Program-made: the position numbers and the translations under genes
In this document: in pieces, positions 48,637 through 61,092 of the stretch
Position numbering within the stretch: the stretch's first letter is position 1
Layout of the letters: the number at the start of each line of letters is the position of its first letter
Notes under the pieces: generated by a model
Told to the model about the DNA's origin: nothing
Database searches by the model: none
Seen by the model: only the letters and a program-made list of their open reading frames with translations
Assembly: GCA_022835595.1 (NCBI GenBank)
Contig: BQUP01000008.1
Span: 744,001 to 808,000 of the forward strand
Direction of reading: 5' to 3'
Length of the DNA stretch: 64,000 nt
From: Cystobasidium ongulense
Lineage: Eukaryota; Basidiomycota; Cystobasidiomycetes; Cystobasidiales; Cystobasidiaceae

Positions 48637-51043
48637 ATGGCAGATCATGCTATTCAAGGTATAGCGTAAGTATCACAGCTTCCTCTAACTTGAGGTAATT
48701 GACGCAAGTGGCAAACCGAACATCATGCTAATAAATTTCCCACCTGTTGCAAATCGTACACACAGTGAGGCCGACCGTGACGCAGCATGGCAAGATCAGG
48801 ATGTCGCAAGGATGAAGACTGGTCGTACTAGCCTTGAGAAAGAGAAGAAGGCATCGTCAATAAATGGAAGCGGTTCAGCCGAAATCACCACCACAACAGT
48901 CGGAGGGATATATCAAGAAGGCGCCTACCCTTCTGACGAACAGCGAGCGACACTAAGGCGTGTACCCGCCAGCATTAATATCAATATCTTCGCTATTGCT
49001 CTCATTGAGTTCTGCGAGAGGTAAGCAACTATTTGGTCACACTCGCACGCTTTTTGGTTTTCATGAACTAGCTGCTGATTGATTATTGAAAAATCCCAAT
49101 TTGCCACAGATTCTCATACTATGGCTTCCAAGTCGTATTGACCAATTTCATCCAGAGACCACTGCCACCTGGATCAAGGACAGGAGCTATTAAAGGATTA
49201 GACTGGAATACACCAGGTGCACTAGGAAAAGGCCAACAAGCAGCTTTTGGAATCACAACTTTTAATACTTTCTGGATCTACGTTACTCCTATCGCTGGTG
49301 CTTTCGTTGCCGATACATACTGGGGTCGTTACAAGACTATTTGCGTTGCTATTGGTATCGCTATCATTGGACATATTCTCATGGTGAGTTCAACGTACTG
49401 TCCTCAAGAAGGGCTTTTAACTGACATGATCGACCCCTTATGAAACAATTGCAGATCGTTCCTGCCATTCCTGAAGTACTTACAACAAACCCAAATGCTT
49501 CATATGGCCTTACTATCGCTGCCATTGTCATTGTGAGTATCCGCCATATGAATGCCTTCACCTCTCTAGACGTGTTCAGCCACTGACTTGTATGTTCGTT
49601 GTGGAATCACAGATGGGAGTCGGGACTGGATCTTTCAAATCCAACATTTCTCCTTTGATTGCTGAACAAATTCCAGCTTCAAACCTTGCATTGAAGAAGC
49701 AAAAGAATGGTGATTTGGTCATTGTTGATCCTGCATTGACAGTTGCTCGTGTCATGATGGTAAGCAAGATCTTCATTTCCAACCGTGACACAAAGAATGA
49801 GCTTGACGCGGATCATCGTCTATTATTGCAGTGGTTCTATCTCCTCATCAATATGGGCTCTCTCTCTGGTCAAATCGGCATGGTATACGCCGAACAAGAT
49901 GTCGGTTTCTGGCTATCTTACACCATTCCAACGGTCGTACTATGCTTCAGTCCTTTAGTAATGGTCTGGGGACGTAAGAGATACAAGAGAACACCACCAC
50001 AAGGATCAGTTCTACCCAACGCATTCAGAGTCTTGAGAATAGCAAATGCTCATGCTTGGTCTTGGAATTTCCGTCAAACTTTGAAGAACATTAAGAGCCC
50101 GGATTTCTGGAAAGTCGCTAAACCTTCTTACATCGAGGCCACCAGCGGCGACAAGCCTTCATGGATGACATTCGACGATCGTGAGTGGCCTCTCGTTTAC
50201 CTTGTTAGATAGCGGATCTGAATGGTTCACTGATACTTCTGATTAATGCTTGTAGAATGGGTCGATGAAGTCAGAAGAGGTTTCAAAGCGTGCTGGGTCT
50301 TCGTCCTCATTCCCTTCTACTGGATCGTATACAATCAAATGACAAACAATTTAACAGTACAAGCTGGAACAATGACACGCAATGTTCCCAACGATTTCAT
50401 CAACAATCTCAATCCTATCTCACTCGTCATTATGATTCCCATCTTTGATCAAGTTATTTATCCTTATCTCCGACACAAGAACATTCGATTCACTCCAATC
50501 AAGAGAATTACACTTGGATTCTTCTTCGCTTCAGCATCTATGATCGTCGCTGCTATTATCCAACATTACATTTATGCCACACACCCATGCGGCGACCGTG
50601 CTTCATCGTGCGATTCCGTCTCTCCAATCAACGTCTGGGTTCAGACACCAGAATACGTACTCATTGGTATTTCGGAAATCTTTACTAGTATTACTGGATT
50701 AGAATATGCTTTCAACAAGGCACCACCCAACATGAGATCATTGGTCACATCCATGTGGCTATTCACGAATGCCATTTCAGCAGCAATTGGACAAGCTTTC
50801 GTACCTTTGACAGAGGATCCTCTGCTCGTTATCAACTACGGTGTTTTCGCAGGTCTATCCGCAGCCGGTGGTGTTTTATTCTGGTTCTTGTTCAGAAAAC
50901 AGGACGCCGAGGAATTCGACATGAATGACATGAGACGAAATGAAGATGGTACACCATTTGTCGCAGGTGAAGATGCTCCTGTTTATGGGCAAGCTCCTGC
51001 TCCTGCTGCAGCTACGGATGTAGAGGTCAAGCGGACTGTCTAA
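48637..51043 (+). CDS. PTR2: POT/PTR2-family di- and tripeptide transporter
   Basis: Proton-coupled importer of di- and tripeptides in the plasma membrane. Seven exons (48637-48665, 48766-49020, 49110-49383, 49455-49532, 49613-49759, 49832-50180, 50256-51043) give 639 residues. The POT family marks are visible: the ExxERFSYYG element (EFCERFSYYGFQ, split by the intron at 49020), TPIAGAFVADTYWGRYKTI, GTGSFKSNISPLIAEQ and the FYLLINMGSLSG helix, then FYWIVYNQMTNNLTVQA and EIFTSITGLEYAFNKAPPNMRSLVTS. The first coding exon is only 29 nt. Codons are strikingly uniform (ATC/ATT, TTC, AAC, CCA), suggesting strong expression. Acidic residues and an Ala/Pro-rich tail end the protein. It follows the long gene-poor block, which may carry its regulatory region. 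Confidence 0.95.
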
Positions 51044-51937
51044 TTCAAGAAAAGGTGTAATGGTTTGTTTTTACTAAGCGTCCTTTGGTCTTTCTCTATA
51101 GTTAGTATTCTTATTAGTATATCAGCATAGAGAGAATACAAGGGGCAGTTCCAGTAGATCCTACCGCTTATCATTCCTTCCTCCAATACCTCTAGAGAAT
51201 TGTGATGTAATGAACTTCAGTAATAATGTTCCCTCGCTTTTTCTTTACCGTAATTATCAATTTCCTTTCAATTTATTACGCGACAGCTCACAACAGCACC
51301 AATGTACCTACACCGGTATACACACTCTCTGTACAGATTGAGACCTACTGGTGCCTGAGCTTGAATCTGAAGGTGGTAAGAGCGAAATTCGAATAAGGCC
51401 ACTGTCACTCGCATTACCTTGCCAAGCCAGAGTCGCCGTAAATTCGCTCAAGCTGAGAGGAAGTGACGCAGAATGAAGTTGAGGGAGCAATTTCAGGCTG
51501 TGTGTCGCTGTGTAAAAAACATTAAAAGCAAGAAGTCAGATATCCCAAAGTCCCGTGATGGCGAACGGTAATCGAGCGCGAGCGTCGGCTGTCCGGCGGG
51601 AATGGAGAAGAAGCTTGACAGAAGAGGTCGAAGAAGCAGTTACAAGCAGAAGCCATATCTGGCTATTGACCATACAGCATCAAGAAAGCACTTTCTTGCG
51701 GCTCAATCAGGCATCGTTTCTGCCCTCACCCCCATCGAGTCGAGCATAGTTTCCGGCCTTATCTCTCGCATTCGCTGCTTCTGCTTCTGGAAAGCTGCCT
51801 TATCGTGCATCTACACTGTGGGTCGGTCTGCGATAAGCCCGCTGCCAGTAACTGGCAGGAATGGTGCTCAGTTGGCTGATACGTTCATTGTGCTGTATTA
51901 TATTCCTGTAGACATATTATCCCAGTCGCTGCCAGGA
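51044..51937. other. Intergenic region, PTR2 3' end and next promoter
   Basis: About 0.9 kb between tandem genes. The frame of the next gene is open upstream of its chosen ATG back to 51602 or beyond, but that part has no conserved sequence. No separate gene is supported. Confidence 0.35.
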
Positions 51938-53249
51938 ATGAATAACGACACTCGCAGCGTGAGCATGATGGCGAGCAGCGACTCGGGCTTGGATGCAAGC
52001 CAGCAACAGCAGCAGCCAGCACTGTACACGGTCCACGAGACAAAAAGGGTGGGTAGCTCCCCTCACGTCATGGCGCCCTAGCTGACCGCACCGCAGAACA
52101 CCGACGAAGACCTCGAAGCCCGCGAGAACCCGACAGGCCTAGCAAAGATACTGGGCAGAGCACGGCGGACATCGAGCCACAGCAGGAGTCCCAACAGGAC
52201 CAATCTCGCGTCGTCAGACAACCAGTCGACTACCTCAGCTACCTCGAGCTCGCCATCCTTCTTCAGCAGAATGACAGGCTCAACTGCCACCCCCCACGAG
52301 CACGCTCACAACCCCATCATGGCTCTCAAAGGCGTCTTCGCAAACAGACCCTCGAGCAGGGACAGACGCAATGGCGTACCCGAGGATGGATTGGAGAGAA
52401 CTGCTTCTGGCCATCGTGCGTCTTCTTTTCCTGAATCTTCTGACAAGCGGGCCACGATATGACATGACACGGCCAGATGTCAGCTGTTGACCGATCGTGG
52501 TATACCTGTCGCCTGCCTGGATGGAAGAGTGTATGAGATTAAGAGTACTCTATGCTAATAGTCTACTCTTACTCCGCAGCTGACACCGAGCGAGGCCGCG
52601 ATTTCAAAGGTGAGTCTTCCACGCCGTCCCGTTGCGGGACCTTGGCTGTCACGTCAATGCATACCAACCGGATTCAACATCAAACTAATACTGAGATCCA
52701 TCCCGCTTGCTTCCTTGTCAAATTATACAGTCTCCACAGGACGAGGAGGTGCAGGCAATATCCGAGCCTCTTCGCAATCCAGAGCTAGAGATGGCCCAGA
52801 CTCGGGAGAAGAAGAAGCACGAGAGAGATCAAGGGAAAGATCTAAAGATAGAGGCCATGGCTCTGGTAGAGGTGGTGCTGGCAACTTTAGATCTGCTTCC
52901 AAGAACCCAGAGGATAGGCTGAAGGAGAGCAAGATCATTGAAGAGGATACCGAATTAGAGGTGAGTTCACGATACTATTTGACAAGTCGTTCGAGAGACA
53001 CTCAGAGCTAAATGTCTCGATTCTTCTTATGCCTCTGTACCTCATACGCCACGTACGAATACAGAAAGCTGCCCATGAACGCAGAGTCGCCGAAGAAGCT
53101 GTTACCAAACATCAACACTCGTATGGACGAGGTGGAGCGTGAGTTCACCTTGAGATTTGTGTGTGAACCACTGTCAAGCCCCTGCTGATCGCGTGTTCTA
53201 CATCTGCCGTGTGTAAACATGTGTGTCATACAGTGGTAATATAAAATAG
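51938..53249 (+). CDS. GRGGAGN-motif protein (DUF3602-like)
   Basis: Small hydrophilic fungal protein of unknown role with the GRGGAGN motif that marks the DUF3602 type. Six exons (51938-52048, 52097-52415, 52580-52609, 52731-52960, 53065-53138, 53234-53249) give 259 residues. Three motif copies occur: TGRGGAGNIRAS, GRGGAGNFRSAS and, at the C-terminus, YGRGGAGNIK. The last copy is completed only by a 16-nt final exon; reading through that intron would stop right after GRGGA. A 30-nt exon (52580-52609) is required to keep the frame between exons 2 and 4. The N-terminal half is Ser/Arg-rich with LAKILGRARRTSSH, which could be a phosphosite region. Stress or nutrient roles have been proposed for relatives; none is evident from this sequence. 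Confidence 0.8.
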
Positions 53250-53844
53250 CCGAGGCTCTGCAGATACCGCTCGGATCAAGCCGTGTCTGTTGATGGTTTC
53301 TACTTACTCGAATATTCCAAATGCTGAGCATCATTGGCGTGTTGAGGAGACAGTATCTCGTCTTCCTTTGTATATCAAATTTTGGGATAAGATGGTTCTC
53401 GCTTTCATTACAAGTATAAACCTTGGATAAAATGGAAAAGACAGGTGCAATATTCCCCACTCCTCCTCAGCTTATCATATAAACAGTCCTGATTAGTTTT
53501 CCAAGTCACACAAATATGTTTACCTCTTTCTCTAATGTCTCACAATAATAATAGTATAATCTAGTCTCCATCATGCTCCGTTGCCTCGTTCTCCTCACAA
53601 TTGGTGGTGTGATCCTAACAAGGATTGGCTGAAGTATACAAGCTGACAGTTTGGATACTCCCCTCGAAGCGGAATACGGTGTATTGCGTACTTGCTGGCT
53701 TCAGGTCAATGTTGTCGCCACTGATAGTTGCGGCAACTTCAGGACCTACATCGATGTGCATTTTCCCTTCAAACGTACAGCAGGTTGCAGTTCTGAACAT
53801 AACTCAATTCCAGACTACCAGCTTTCGTCGTCGATATATCCAAC
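53250..53844. promoter_or_regulatory. Intergenic region upstream of frataxin
   Basis: About 0.6 kb, AT-rich in its left half. Short frames on both strands lack motifs. It presumably contains the 3' end of the GRGGAGN gene and the frataxin promoter. Confidence 0.4.
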
Positions 53845-54740
53845 ATGCTCTCGAGAAGTATGAGCTGCGCCTTGAAAGGCAAAGGCAAAGCTAGATTCGT
53901 CGTCAATTCAAGCATCCTACCAAGAAGCACGCCATCGACACCTCAGACAGGGCCATCACGAGGCACAGCAGTAGCAGCATACAGCACAGCATCAGAGTAT
54001 AGATTACAATGCACATGTCGTCCTGGCTTGAAGATTCGTAATGCGACGTCGATACCAACTTTCATCCTTCCAAAGGCTCGATTGCACGCGAGTGCTTCAC
54101 AAAGGCAGCAACAGGAGCAGGCGAATATACCTGAAATTGCGTAGGTCTATTCTAGATTTGGAGTAAACAAAATTGCCTAAATTACTGTACTAAGCCGCTT
54201 TCTTGAACAGGGACCTGTCAATGCGAGAATATCATGAAATTGCAGACAGAACAATGGATACTTTGACTGACACTCTGGAAGCGATACAAGAAGATTTAGC
54301 AGATGATGAATTCGATATTGAATATTCCGTAAGCTTCGATATATTCCCAACTGTCAGCCTGGTGTAATTCCTCATTCACTGATACTGAAACATTGGTGTA
54401 TGTCTCCATCTTGCAGTCCGGCGTACTTACAGTCAAATTACCGGCGGATAAAGGAACATATGTCATCAATAAACAACCACCTAATAAGCAGATATGGTTG
54501 AGTAGTCCGTTATCGTGAGTCGCTCTTCATAATGAAGTGTATTTCCGTGTCAAGACTGACATCTCCACATCCTTGACCTTTTTCGTATTATGCAGCGGAC
54601 CTAAGAGATATGACTATTCAAAAGAAGATGAACATTGGTTCTACACGCGGGATGGAAGTTTCCTTATTAACTTGCTGGAGGAAGAGCTTAGTGAGAAGCT
54701 GGGAAGAAAGGTGTCGTTTGATGCTTTACATCAAGAATAG
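53845..54740 (+). CDS. YFH1: Frataxin, mitochondrial iron-sulphur cluster assembly protein
   Basis: Mitochondrial matrix protein that stimulates the cysteine desulfurase complex in Fe-S cluster assembly. Four exons (53845-54140, 54211-54328, 54417-54514, 54596-54740) give 218 residues. The first roughly 90 residues are Arg/Ser/Ala-rich with two likely processing regions, as expected for a matrix presequence. The frataxin fold then begins [17 protein letters not shown] with the acidic helix-1/strand-1 ridge ([17 protein letters not shown]). After a splice come [45 protein letters not shown] and the final helix [14 protein letters not shown]. All conserved surface motifs, including the [14 protein letters not shown] strand, are intact. 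Confidence 0.96.
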
Positions 54741-54925
54741 GAAAGCTGTTTAATACTTTCACACGATCTTTCTTTGTACATTAACGTCATCGTGATACTA
54801 AATAATTTGAAACGTCTTAATACTAGCTCGACCTCGTGCGGGCTATGTTTTTGTAGCATGTTTTGTAGTCGTTGCATCTTTGCCTCTTGCCGACCCGACC
54901 GCTGTGATCGCCAGCGCTGTCAAGA

Positions 54926-56441
54926 ATGGACGGCGACAGCGACGATGACCACACAGCAGCTACGGCTTCCGGCTTGGCTGGCTTCGGAGTGCCAGAAGCG
55001 AATCCAGACGTAGATCTAGCTTTGGATCTGGATGAGCATTTCGACATTGGGCAAGGCAAAGATAGAAGAGTCTGGTTAGTTAAAGTACCAAAGTTCTTAC
55101 TGGAGAAATGGCAGAATGTAAAGACGAACAACGAAGAGTTGGGACGATTGAGAGTCTACAAGAAGCCTTTACCGAACGGGGAGGAGAGGATTGTCATGTT
55201 ATTGCCGCCTAATAAGGAGGGTGAAGAAGCTATACCTACAGAGTACTCGATGACTATACAGAACAAGGCGACACAGTGAGGCGGTCATCTTTCCTAGCAA
55301 GGTCGACCTTACCCACCACTTACATGACTGCTGCACAGAAACACCTACATCTTTGCAGAGCGAGACGATGTTACTATCGGCGAAGCTGGATGGGAACCTG
55401 GCAAAGGTCGCGTCAAGCGTGGAGCAGACGGAGATGGAGATAGAGGAACAGCACCTGAGAAGAGACGTTCGTGGCATCTTCCACTAGGCACACACTTAGT
55501 CAGCAGCTAACGCTACCTCCCGCCTTTCACAGGTCGGCCGACGTTGACTGGAGTCGTGCATGTACGCTCGATCAACTACACACCACTGGAAGCATGCCAT
55601 TAAGAAGGCAATACTGATATTGAGTTATAGCACGAGTGCAATCTCACTCCTCGAGTAGATTCAGCATCCTATCGAGCCATCCTGAGAGAACGTCAAGCGA
55701 AAGCGGCAGAACCGAAAAGAAGGTGTGTGACTCTGTCATTCAATGTATTTGGCTCGTAGCTTAGCGTCTCTCTCTCTCTCTTGCATCAACGAACGCCTAT
55801 CCGAACATTAGGTTACAAATGCTAACGACAGATGATCAAGAGCTCAAGCGTCTTGGCATGGCTGGAATGAGCACTGCTAACAAGAAGTTCGACTCTTTCT
55901 TCGTAAGTTTGGTAGAGTTGCCCGACTACACTTGGTAATTGCTGACTGCATTGTTTGCCATCTCCTTGATACAGTCGCAACCTACAAGTAAAGCAAAAGC
56001 AAAGGCTGAAGCCGCTCAGAAGCTCGTTCGCTTACCTCGCAACGAATTGTTGGATATGCTATTCGCGTGCTTTGAACAATTTGAATACTGGAATATGAAA
56101 TCCTTGGTAAGGTCCTGTCTTTCCCAGTCAATGCTTCGTACGAACTGACATTGCTTTTTTAGCGGTCACATACGCAACAACCAGAAGGCTACCTCAAGAT
56201 GGTATTGGGCGACATCGCACAGCTGAACAGAAGGGGACCATACGCTGGACATTACAGTCTACTAGAAGAGTACAAGAAGAAGAAAGCAGACGGCGAGAAT
56301 GGCTCTACACCCAAAGCAGAAGGCAGTGGTACCACAGGGCCTCATGGGAATGGAGGTGTGAAGAAAGAGGAAGGAGTCGAAGAGGATACTAAACCTGATA
56401 TCTCAGATGACGACGACATGGAGATGGAGCAGGTCCCTTGA
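54926..56441 (+). CDS. TFG2: Transcription initiation factor TFIIF, beta subunit
   Basis: RAP30-type subunit of TFIIF, which escorts RNA polymerase II to the preinitiation complex. Exon 1 is 54926-55275 and exon 2 begins at 55339; small exons follow, including a short one around 55533-55562, joining as EKRRRPTLTGVVHHECNL. The N-terminal dimerisation region has RRVWLVKVPKFLLEKW and ERIVMLLPP; the middle has TGVVHHECNLTPR and the C-terminal winged helix runs KLVRLPRNELLDMLFACFEQ, FEYWNMKSL and QPEGYLKMVLGDIAQLNRRGPYAGHYSL. The end is acidic (DDDDMEMEQ). Several introns are very short and one holds a TC microsatellite. Confidence 0.94.
55766..55782 (+). repeat. TC microsatellite in an intron of the TFIIF beta gene
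   Basis: A run of about eight TC units lies in the intron upstream of the exon reading LQMLTTDDQELKRLGM. It may form the polypyrimidine tract of that intron. Confidence 0.6.
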
Positions 56442-56820
56442 TTGATCCACTGGAGCCCAACAGGCATCATCTCAATGCTCAAATCCCAAATGCCCATTGA
56501 AAGAGCTTATGTATCATAGAAAATCTGTTGAAAACCGCAATATTGTCGTTTTGTTCGATATTTACAATTGGTGTCAGCGCGAACCCCGAGAAGGGCACAA
56601 TATGTATAGCACCGGCCGACAAATCGATCTGCAAACGCTTGCACATCTACCTCTACAGATGCTCCTCAGTACAGCCAGATCTGGAAACGTTTGCAGATCG
56701 ACCTGCCGGCGGCGATTGCTGAACACTAACCTATTGAACAATTTTCAGGGGACTTAGCATGTATTACTGCTGAAAATTATACTGCTATGCTACACGACTG
56801 ATAGAGTATTAAGAGAATCT
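56442..56820. other. Convergent intergenic region
   Basis: About 380 bases between the 3' ends of the TFIIF beta gene and the SelO gene. No gene is supported. Confidence 0.4.
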
Positions 56821-59194
56821 TTACGAAGAGCATGAGCACTGGAAGCCGACCATATCGGTTGGACCAATCTCGCAAAGTCTGCGCTGCTCCATGACTTCAG
56901 GAGTAGGGCAGACAATGTCTTTAGATTCGCCAATCTGCTCCTCTCCGTATTCTTCGAAAGGCTTGGTAGCCATATCGAGAACTTGTTGCAAGAATGTAAT
57001 GTCATTGTCCTTGCGTAGTCGAGCGATAGACTCTTCAAGTACCCATTGCCTAAGAATAAAGCGAGGATTGACTGCAGCCATTCTGCTTCTTCGATCGTCT
57101 AGCTTCGCTCCTGCTTGTTGCTCGGATTCTACAAGTCGCTTCTCGTATGTCTCGAACCATTCCTTCCATTCGTCGCGGTAGTTGCCGTGCAAATAGTTGG
57201 GTACCTGAGTTTTAGGGACAAATTTGTCGAAGAATCTATCGAAATCGCCTGATGACACGCTAGTAAACTGAGAAAGAGTACGGAAAGTTCCACTGTAGTC
57301 CAGATGGTGACTTTCCATCAAGGCAAGCATCGGATCGACCAGCTGTGTGAAGTCTGTTTGTCTTGCTTCGAAGAGGCCAAGTTTCTGGGAAAAGCGGTCA
57401 GTACAGGAGATATTAGGTTGTCGCGTCAAAGCATATTAGATCAACTTACTTTGGCCATCAAGTTCCGGTAGGTCTGGACATATGTTCCCATAAATTCAGA
57501 AGCGATCTCTTGCACGACTTGCTCGCCTGCTTCTTTCCAAGCCTCAAGTTTACTCTCATCCTTAGCCCAGCCTCGTGGTGCTTCTGCTATGTTGTCTCCC
57601 TTCTCTGCTAACTCTAGCTCACACCCGATCAATTCTGCTAATGCGGTACCAAGTCGGTGAACGGCTTCATGTCCTATGGCTGGCTGATTACGGAACGAGT
57701 AACGCCCCTCTCCGTCGGAGTGATTGCATATGTGATTTGATGAGTAGATATCCATGAATGCATACCTGTTTACAGATAATCTGGGTGAGCAAAGTCTCCA
57801 ACGATAGCAAAAAGTGAAGGCACTCACGGGCCATAGTCAATGCTAACACCAGAGATACTGATATTATCCGTGTTGAGGACACCATGCATTGCGGAAACTG
57901 ATTGCCAAAGTGCAAAGGTCTTTGCGGTACGTCTTGATACTTCTCGGAGCATTAGTACGGCCAAGCTTATATCGTGATGATCTTTCTGCTTTCCGCCTTT
58001 GTTGATACCAAGCACTTCATTACCGGCGTAATTGACCAGGTCTCGTAGAGCATCCCAATCGTCTCTACTCCAAAGAAGTTCGAATGAACCGATACGAAGC
58101 CATGATGGCGCCACGCGGCAAACTACGGCGGCAGTTTCTATCTCCTCTCGTCTAACTGTGACATCGGGAAGATGTACCAGACTCAAAGCTCTTGAAGTGG
58201 GTATATTTAATGCTGCCATGGCTTCACTTCCTAGGTATTCTCGTACTGAGCTTCTTAGTACGGCTAGACCGTCCGCAAAGCGAGAGTAGGGCGTTCTGCC
58301 AGCACCTTTGAGCTGGAGTTCGGCAAATGGAGGGTAGTAGGTATTGCCATCGTAATTGGGAAACTGTGCTGGAGTTGTCATGATTGATATTGCCCGCCCA
58401 TCGCCGAGCTGTCCAGCCCAAGAGCCGAATTGATGACCCCCATAACATAGAGACCAGGGTGCGAAGCCTTTTGAGCCGTCTTGAGGTGACTCTATGCGGA
58501 CTATATGACCGGCTAGGAACTGTGTAAGTTCTGCTCTTTTGCGACCTTCAATGGAAGTGGAAGATGCGTCTCCAGGAGCGTCTTTTCCTTCTTTCAGGAA
58601 CTCCCAGGCGTCTCCTACATCTAGTCCAGGCAGGATCTCTTCAATGCATTTTCGAGACAGTCCCGCTAGCATGGGTGTTCCAAGGGATTCTCTTCGATTT
58701 TCCGAGCTGAACGCCACAAGCTTGTCACTTCCGTCTACAGCAGGAAGACCGTCATTTGGGTCTGGCTCGAGGCTAGCAAGGAAGTCTTCTACACTCATGG
58801 ACGGAGGTGTAGTTGAAGCTTGTGCCTTTTCTGCTGCTTCCTGAGCTGCACCTTCTTTGACCCCCGAGCCGTCTCCTACTGCTTCTCCAGAGACTTTACG
58901 AGGCTTCACCTGACCAGGCTTGACGGCATAAGGGAAGGATACAGGTAGAGGCGTAACATAAGAGAAGTGAGCATGTGCGACCTGTCGTGATCTTCGAAGA
59001 TTTGATGGCTTGGGGATGTAATTTGGGCTCTTTGGGTCTTCTGCACCTTCCGGCAAGTTCTCACTGTCATACGCATGAACTGCTTGAAGCGCCGAGACTG
59101 AGGGGATCAGTGGGTCCGGAGTGAGGTACTCGGGCAGTGATTTCGCCAAAGGAAGGGCTAGGATGGATTTCTTGCCAGTAGAATGGCCGTTCAT
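56821..59194 (-). CDS. FMP40: SelO/FMP40 protein AMPylase, mitochondrial
   Basis: Pseudokinase-fold adenylyltransferase of the SelO (YdiU, UPF0061) family, which transfers AMP to protein hydroxyls in mitochondria and takes part in redox responses. Three exons (59194-57828, 57765-57450, 57384-56821) give 748 residues. Signature blocks are SLCYGGHQFGSWAGQLGDGRA, ELQLKGAGRTPYSRFADG, SSVREYLGSEAMAAL, HGVLNTDNISISGVSIDYGP (metal-binding Asn and Asp) and PRFILRQWVLEE. The C-terminus is QCSCSS, where animal SelO has selenocysteine third from the end; here it is Cys. The first ATG is 59194, but the in-frame sequence upstream to a GTG at 59272 reads LLRTRRLFSTS, a typical mitochondrial presequence, so the true start is probably upstream (non-AUG or a missed exon). 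Confidence 0.92.
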
Positions 59195-59465
59195 GCTGGC
59201 TATGACGCTGGTCGAGAAGAGACGACGAGTACGGAGGAGCGCAGTTGAGCGGCACAATAGGAGAGGAGCCACTTTCGGAGAGAGTACAGGAGTACTGTAG
59301 CAAAGATGAAAACAGAAAGAGCACTGAGTGTTGTTATAAGGTCAAGCTTGATTCAGCTTTTTGTCAGAATGATGATGCCGAGTAAGCGAAAATGGTGGCG
59401 AAGACGATCATTTCCCAATTCAAGCAGGATTGCAGAAGCACTTGCTTTGACGAGCATCCCAATCT
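59195..59465. promoter_or_regulatory. Bidirectional promoter, SelO / F-box WD40 gene
   Basis: The two genes start about 270 bases apart in opposite directions. The left 78 bases are probably SelO coding sequence (presequence), leaving about 190 bases of shared promoter. Confidence 0.5.
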
Positions 59466-61065
59466 ATGAACACGAAATTGTATACAGGATGCAGGCCATC
59501 ACCACATTCTGCCCCTTCCAGACTGCTGGACCTGCCGCCTGAACTGCTGGAAGCCCTCTTCGCGCACTGCGACGTGCAATCTGTGAGCTTGAACAGCCGG
59601 CTGTAATAACGTGACTGACTGCCTCTCGCAGCTTGCCAGTCTCTCACAATGCTCCAGAGCATGCCATCGCATTGTTGCTGACCACGGCTGGCCAGTCTAC
59701 ACCCGACAACATCTCTTCTCGCACTCCATCACGAATCGTCGCAGATTCAACAATCGCAAATTGGTAGACTACGTTCGCGAATGCACGTTCGTTGACGATA
59801 GCTGGGAGAAGCTTCATCATGTGGGCCACGAAGAGATCATGGGATTTCCAGGTCGGACTATGCCGGTCATCAAGCTTCAGGAAGATTCGCAGCGATTGAT
59901 AGTGGCCGGCGGAAGCAGTCTCTCTACTTTCATATTCCCTGGTCATTCTGCAAAGCCAGTGGAAGAGCTACATATACGCCCTGCGAATCGCCGTGACAAT
60001 CTAGGTCGCCTGCACAATGATTGGATAGGAAGAACAGCGACGGATGATATCACTTCAATCGCTTGTATCGAAGGCACAGGCGAATTCGTCCTCTCACACG
60101 TCTCTGGTCTGCTTCAAAAATGCAAGATTGAAGTATCGTCAGATAGAAGACCCTACCTTCGCTCCGTCTGTCGATATGGCAGTTCGAAGCGTATTATCCA
60201 AGCTATCAGTGCAAGCAGATCGGGCCTCCTAGCTAGCGTAGCTTCTCACAATGGTGGCATAATATCTCTGCATCGGTCCGCCTCTCCCTGGCTAGATCCT
60301 ACTACTTGGCGAACGAAGCAAAAACCTTGGAGCTTGCTGCTTGATCCAAGCGCCAGTCGACCGCACTGGCTTGCGCTCGGTGACGCAGGCAATATAGCTT
60401 GCCAAATATACGAGCTAAACGAAGATGGTGCACCAATAGACAGGGACAGACCTGTAGCCCTGCTTGGCAACTCTCGCTCAACAGCAGTTTACGGCTTCGC
60501 TTCCCCACCACCGGGATCACCACTGGGCGAGGCTGGTCAAACTATAATATCAGGCTGGTATGACAGCACAGTTCGAATACACGACCTCAGAAGGCATTCT
60601 CGGATGCCTGTCTTGACACTCAGCGATCCTTTCGCGGACGTGCCCGTCTACAGCGTGGCATGTGGAGGAGGAGCAGGCTATAGTGTCGCAGCAGGGACTG
60701 CTCGGCACGGTCTGGTTCGTACGTGGGATGTAAGGAAGGCAAAAGAGGATGTGAAATCCGGTACCAGTATCTTTGGCCCTGGTAAAGACTCTTCCCCCGT
60801 ATATAGCTTGGAGATGGAACATGATCGCTTGTTCGGCGTGACGGATCGCAGAGCGTGGATGCTTAGCTTTGGCGAGTCAAGCGCGGCTTCATCAAGGCAG
60901 TCAGATCTGGTGAAGGTTAGTCAGGGCAGATCGTCCCTGCAGCACAATAATACATATGATGATACAGTCCATAGATTCTCGAGGTCAAGGATACACAGTA
61001 GAGATAGCAATCAATTATCGTATTACAAGCACCGCGATATGTCACTTAAGAAGATCAACAATTAG
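59466..61065 (+). CDS. F-box protein with WD40-like repeats
   Basis: Probable substrate receptor of an SCF ubiquitin ligase. Exon 1 (59466-59582) and exon 2 (59632-61065) join in phase 0 to 516 residues. The F-box is assembled across the intron: LLDLPPELLEALFAHCDVQS then LASLSQCSRACHRIVAD. Only the ATG at 59466 is in frame with it; the nearby ATG at 59489 is not. The rest is beta-propeller-like, with DDITSIACIEGTGEFVLSHV, GWYDSTVRIHDLR and GLVRTWDVRKAKED (WD-type blade ends) and weaker blades between. The C-terminal 60 residues are polar. This layout resembles FBXW4-type proteins, but the target cannot be inferred. Confidence 0.82.
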
Positions 61066-61092
61066 ATGTACCCATAGTATGATCTTGCTATC

